Source: an uncultured Collinsella sp.
GTDB taxonomy: Bacteria > Actinomycetota > Coriobacteriia > Coriobacteriales > Coriobacteriaceae
Assembly: GCA_900556205.1 (NCBI GenBank)
Contig: USNX01000103.1
Location: 1 to 5,247, forward strand
DNA: 5,247 nt
Reading direction: 5' to 3'
Positions 4,564-5,247 of the stretch are shown one piece after another; the stretch's first letter is position 1; each line of letters begins with the position of its first letter. Below the pieces are notes generated by a model. It saw only the letters and a program-made list of their open reading frames with translations, did not search any database and was not told the origin of the DNA. Made by a program: the position numbers and the translations under genes.

Positions 4564-5247
4564 ATGAAATACGACTTCACTTCAATCATCGACCGCCACG
4601 GCATGGACTCCATCGCCGTTGACTCTTGGGGTGAGATCCCCGGTATGGCTCCGAATGCACCCGACGAGGGCTTCGACCGCATTCCCATGTGGGTGGCCGA
4701 CATGAACTTCGCCACGGTGCCCACGGTCCAGGAGCACATCATTCAGCGTGCCCAGCACCCCATGTTTGGCTACTTTAACCCGCGCCCCGAGTACTTCGAC
4801 CGCATCATCGAATGGCAGAGCCGCCGTAATGGCGTCGAGGGCCTGGCACCTGAGCATATCGGCTACGAAAACGGCGTGCTGGGCGGTGTCGTGTCGACGC
4901 TGCGCGCGTATGTCCAGCCAGGCGATGCGGTGCTGGTCCATAGCCCCACCTACATCGGCTTTACCAAGTCTATCGAAGCCGCGGGCTATCGCATTGTCCA
5001 CAGCCCGTTTAAGCTCGACGACCAGGGCGTGTGGCGCATGGACTTTGAGGACATGGAGTGCAAACTCACCCAAAACCACATTCATGCCGCGGTGTTCTGC
5101 TCACCGCACAATCCCTGCGGCCGCGTATGGGAGCGTGACGAGATCGAGCGCGCCATGGACATCTATCGCCAGCACGATTGCGTGGTGATCTCGGACGAGA
5201 TTTGGTCCGATATCATCCTGCCGGGACACAAGCATATCCCGACGCAG
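4564..5247 (+). CDS. MalY/PatB-type PLP-dependent C-S lyase or aminotransferase (3' partial)
   Basis: These are the first 228 residues of a fold-type I PLP enzyme of the MalY/PatB group (full length is usually about 390). Members cleave cystathionine or cysteine conjugates to a thiol, pyruvate and ammonia, and some act as aminotransferases. Visible landmarks: the N-terminal FDRIPMWVADMNF (37-49), the family hallmark; ENGVLGGVVSTL (102-113), in the cofactor phosphate region; SPTYIGF (127-133), with Tyr130 placed to stack on the PLP ring; FCSPHNPCGRVW (178-189), with Asn183; and VVISDEIWSDI (207-217), with Asp211 for the pyridine nitrogen. The Schiff-base lysine should lie just past the window edge. 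The ATG at 4564 has GGGAG (4553-4557) six bases upstream. Many relatives carry Asp where Asn48 stands. MalY of E. coli also represses maltose genes, but nothing here suggests that role. The exact substrate is undecided. Confidence 0.92.
   Translation, partial: MKYDFTSIIDRHGMDSIAVDSWGEIPGMAPNAPDEGFDRIPMWVADMNFATVPTVQEHIIQRAQHPMFGYFNPRPEYFDRIIEWQSRRNGVEGLAPEHIGYENGVLGGVVSTLRAYVQPGDAVLVHSPTYIGFTKSIEAAGYRIVHSPFKLDDQGVWRMDFEDMECKLTQNHIHAAVFCSPHNPCGRVWERDEIERAMDIYRQHDCVVISDEIWSDIILPGHKHIPTQ

Noticed and set aside
4582..5085. A minus-strand open frame of 167 codons inside the MalY/PatB gene
   Set aside because: The plus-strand frame carries an uninterrupted set of PLP-enzyme motifs; this frame is a codon-bias shadow.

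Overview
The window is high-GC bacterial DNA, apparently from the chromosome. It has tightly packed genes on both strands, Shine-Dalgarno sites of the GGAG/AAAGGAG kind, and short intergenic gaps filled with palindromes. The protein set, the codon preference and the perfect palindrome built on GTGACAAAGGGA remind me of gut Coriobacteriia such as Collinsella. That is recognition from memory, not a database match. I see no rRNA, tRNA, CRISPR array, transposase or phage gene.

Layout, left to right. (1) 1-1268, +: the C-terminal 421 residues of an ABC transporter permease of the MacB/FtsX type, cut by the window edge. It carries a large extracytoplasmic region that opens with LDLSG-type repeats and ends in the FtsX three-helix core. 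(2) 1269-1321: a 53-base gap holding a perfect 27-base palindrome. (3) 1322-2275, +: a complete tRNA-dihydrouridine synthase. (4) 2276-2447: a 172-base gap between convergent genes, holding two hairpins. One is imperfect (2277-2332). The other has a 19-bp perfect stem (2346-2400) and is followed on the minus strand by a T-run, so it is a likely terminator. (5) 2448-2693, -: a small CPYC glutaredoxin-like protein. (6) 2745-3572, -: a three-part regulator (Xre-type HTH, zinc ribbon, TipAS-type ligand-binding domain), placed to be transcribed with the glutaredoxin gene. (7) 3573-3713: a divergent intergenic region with a promoter for the regulator, a GCAACC/GGTTGC palindrome next to its -35 box, a second palindrome TTGCGCGCAA, and a TACAAT box just before trmO. 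(8) 3714-4451, +: TrmO, the tRNA t6A37 N6-methyltransferase, possibly read from a leaderless mRNA. (9) 4452-4563: a 112-base gap with a 12-base tandem repeat. (10) 4564-5247, +: the first 228 codons of a MalY/PatB-type PLP enzyme, cut by the right edge.

Most genes are individual housekeeping functions: two act on tRNA (D-loop reduction and t6A methylation), one on sulfur amino acids, and one on export or envelope work. The most distinctive unit is the minus-strand pair of regulator plus glutaredoxin. A sensor combining HTH, cysteine-rich zinc ribbon and TipAS domains, next to a thiol-disulfide oxidoreductase and with a palindromic operator candidate at its own promoter, looks like a small autoregulated circuit that responds to a drug or to thiol stress. 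That function is inferred.
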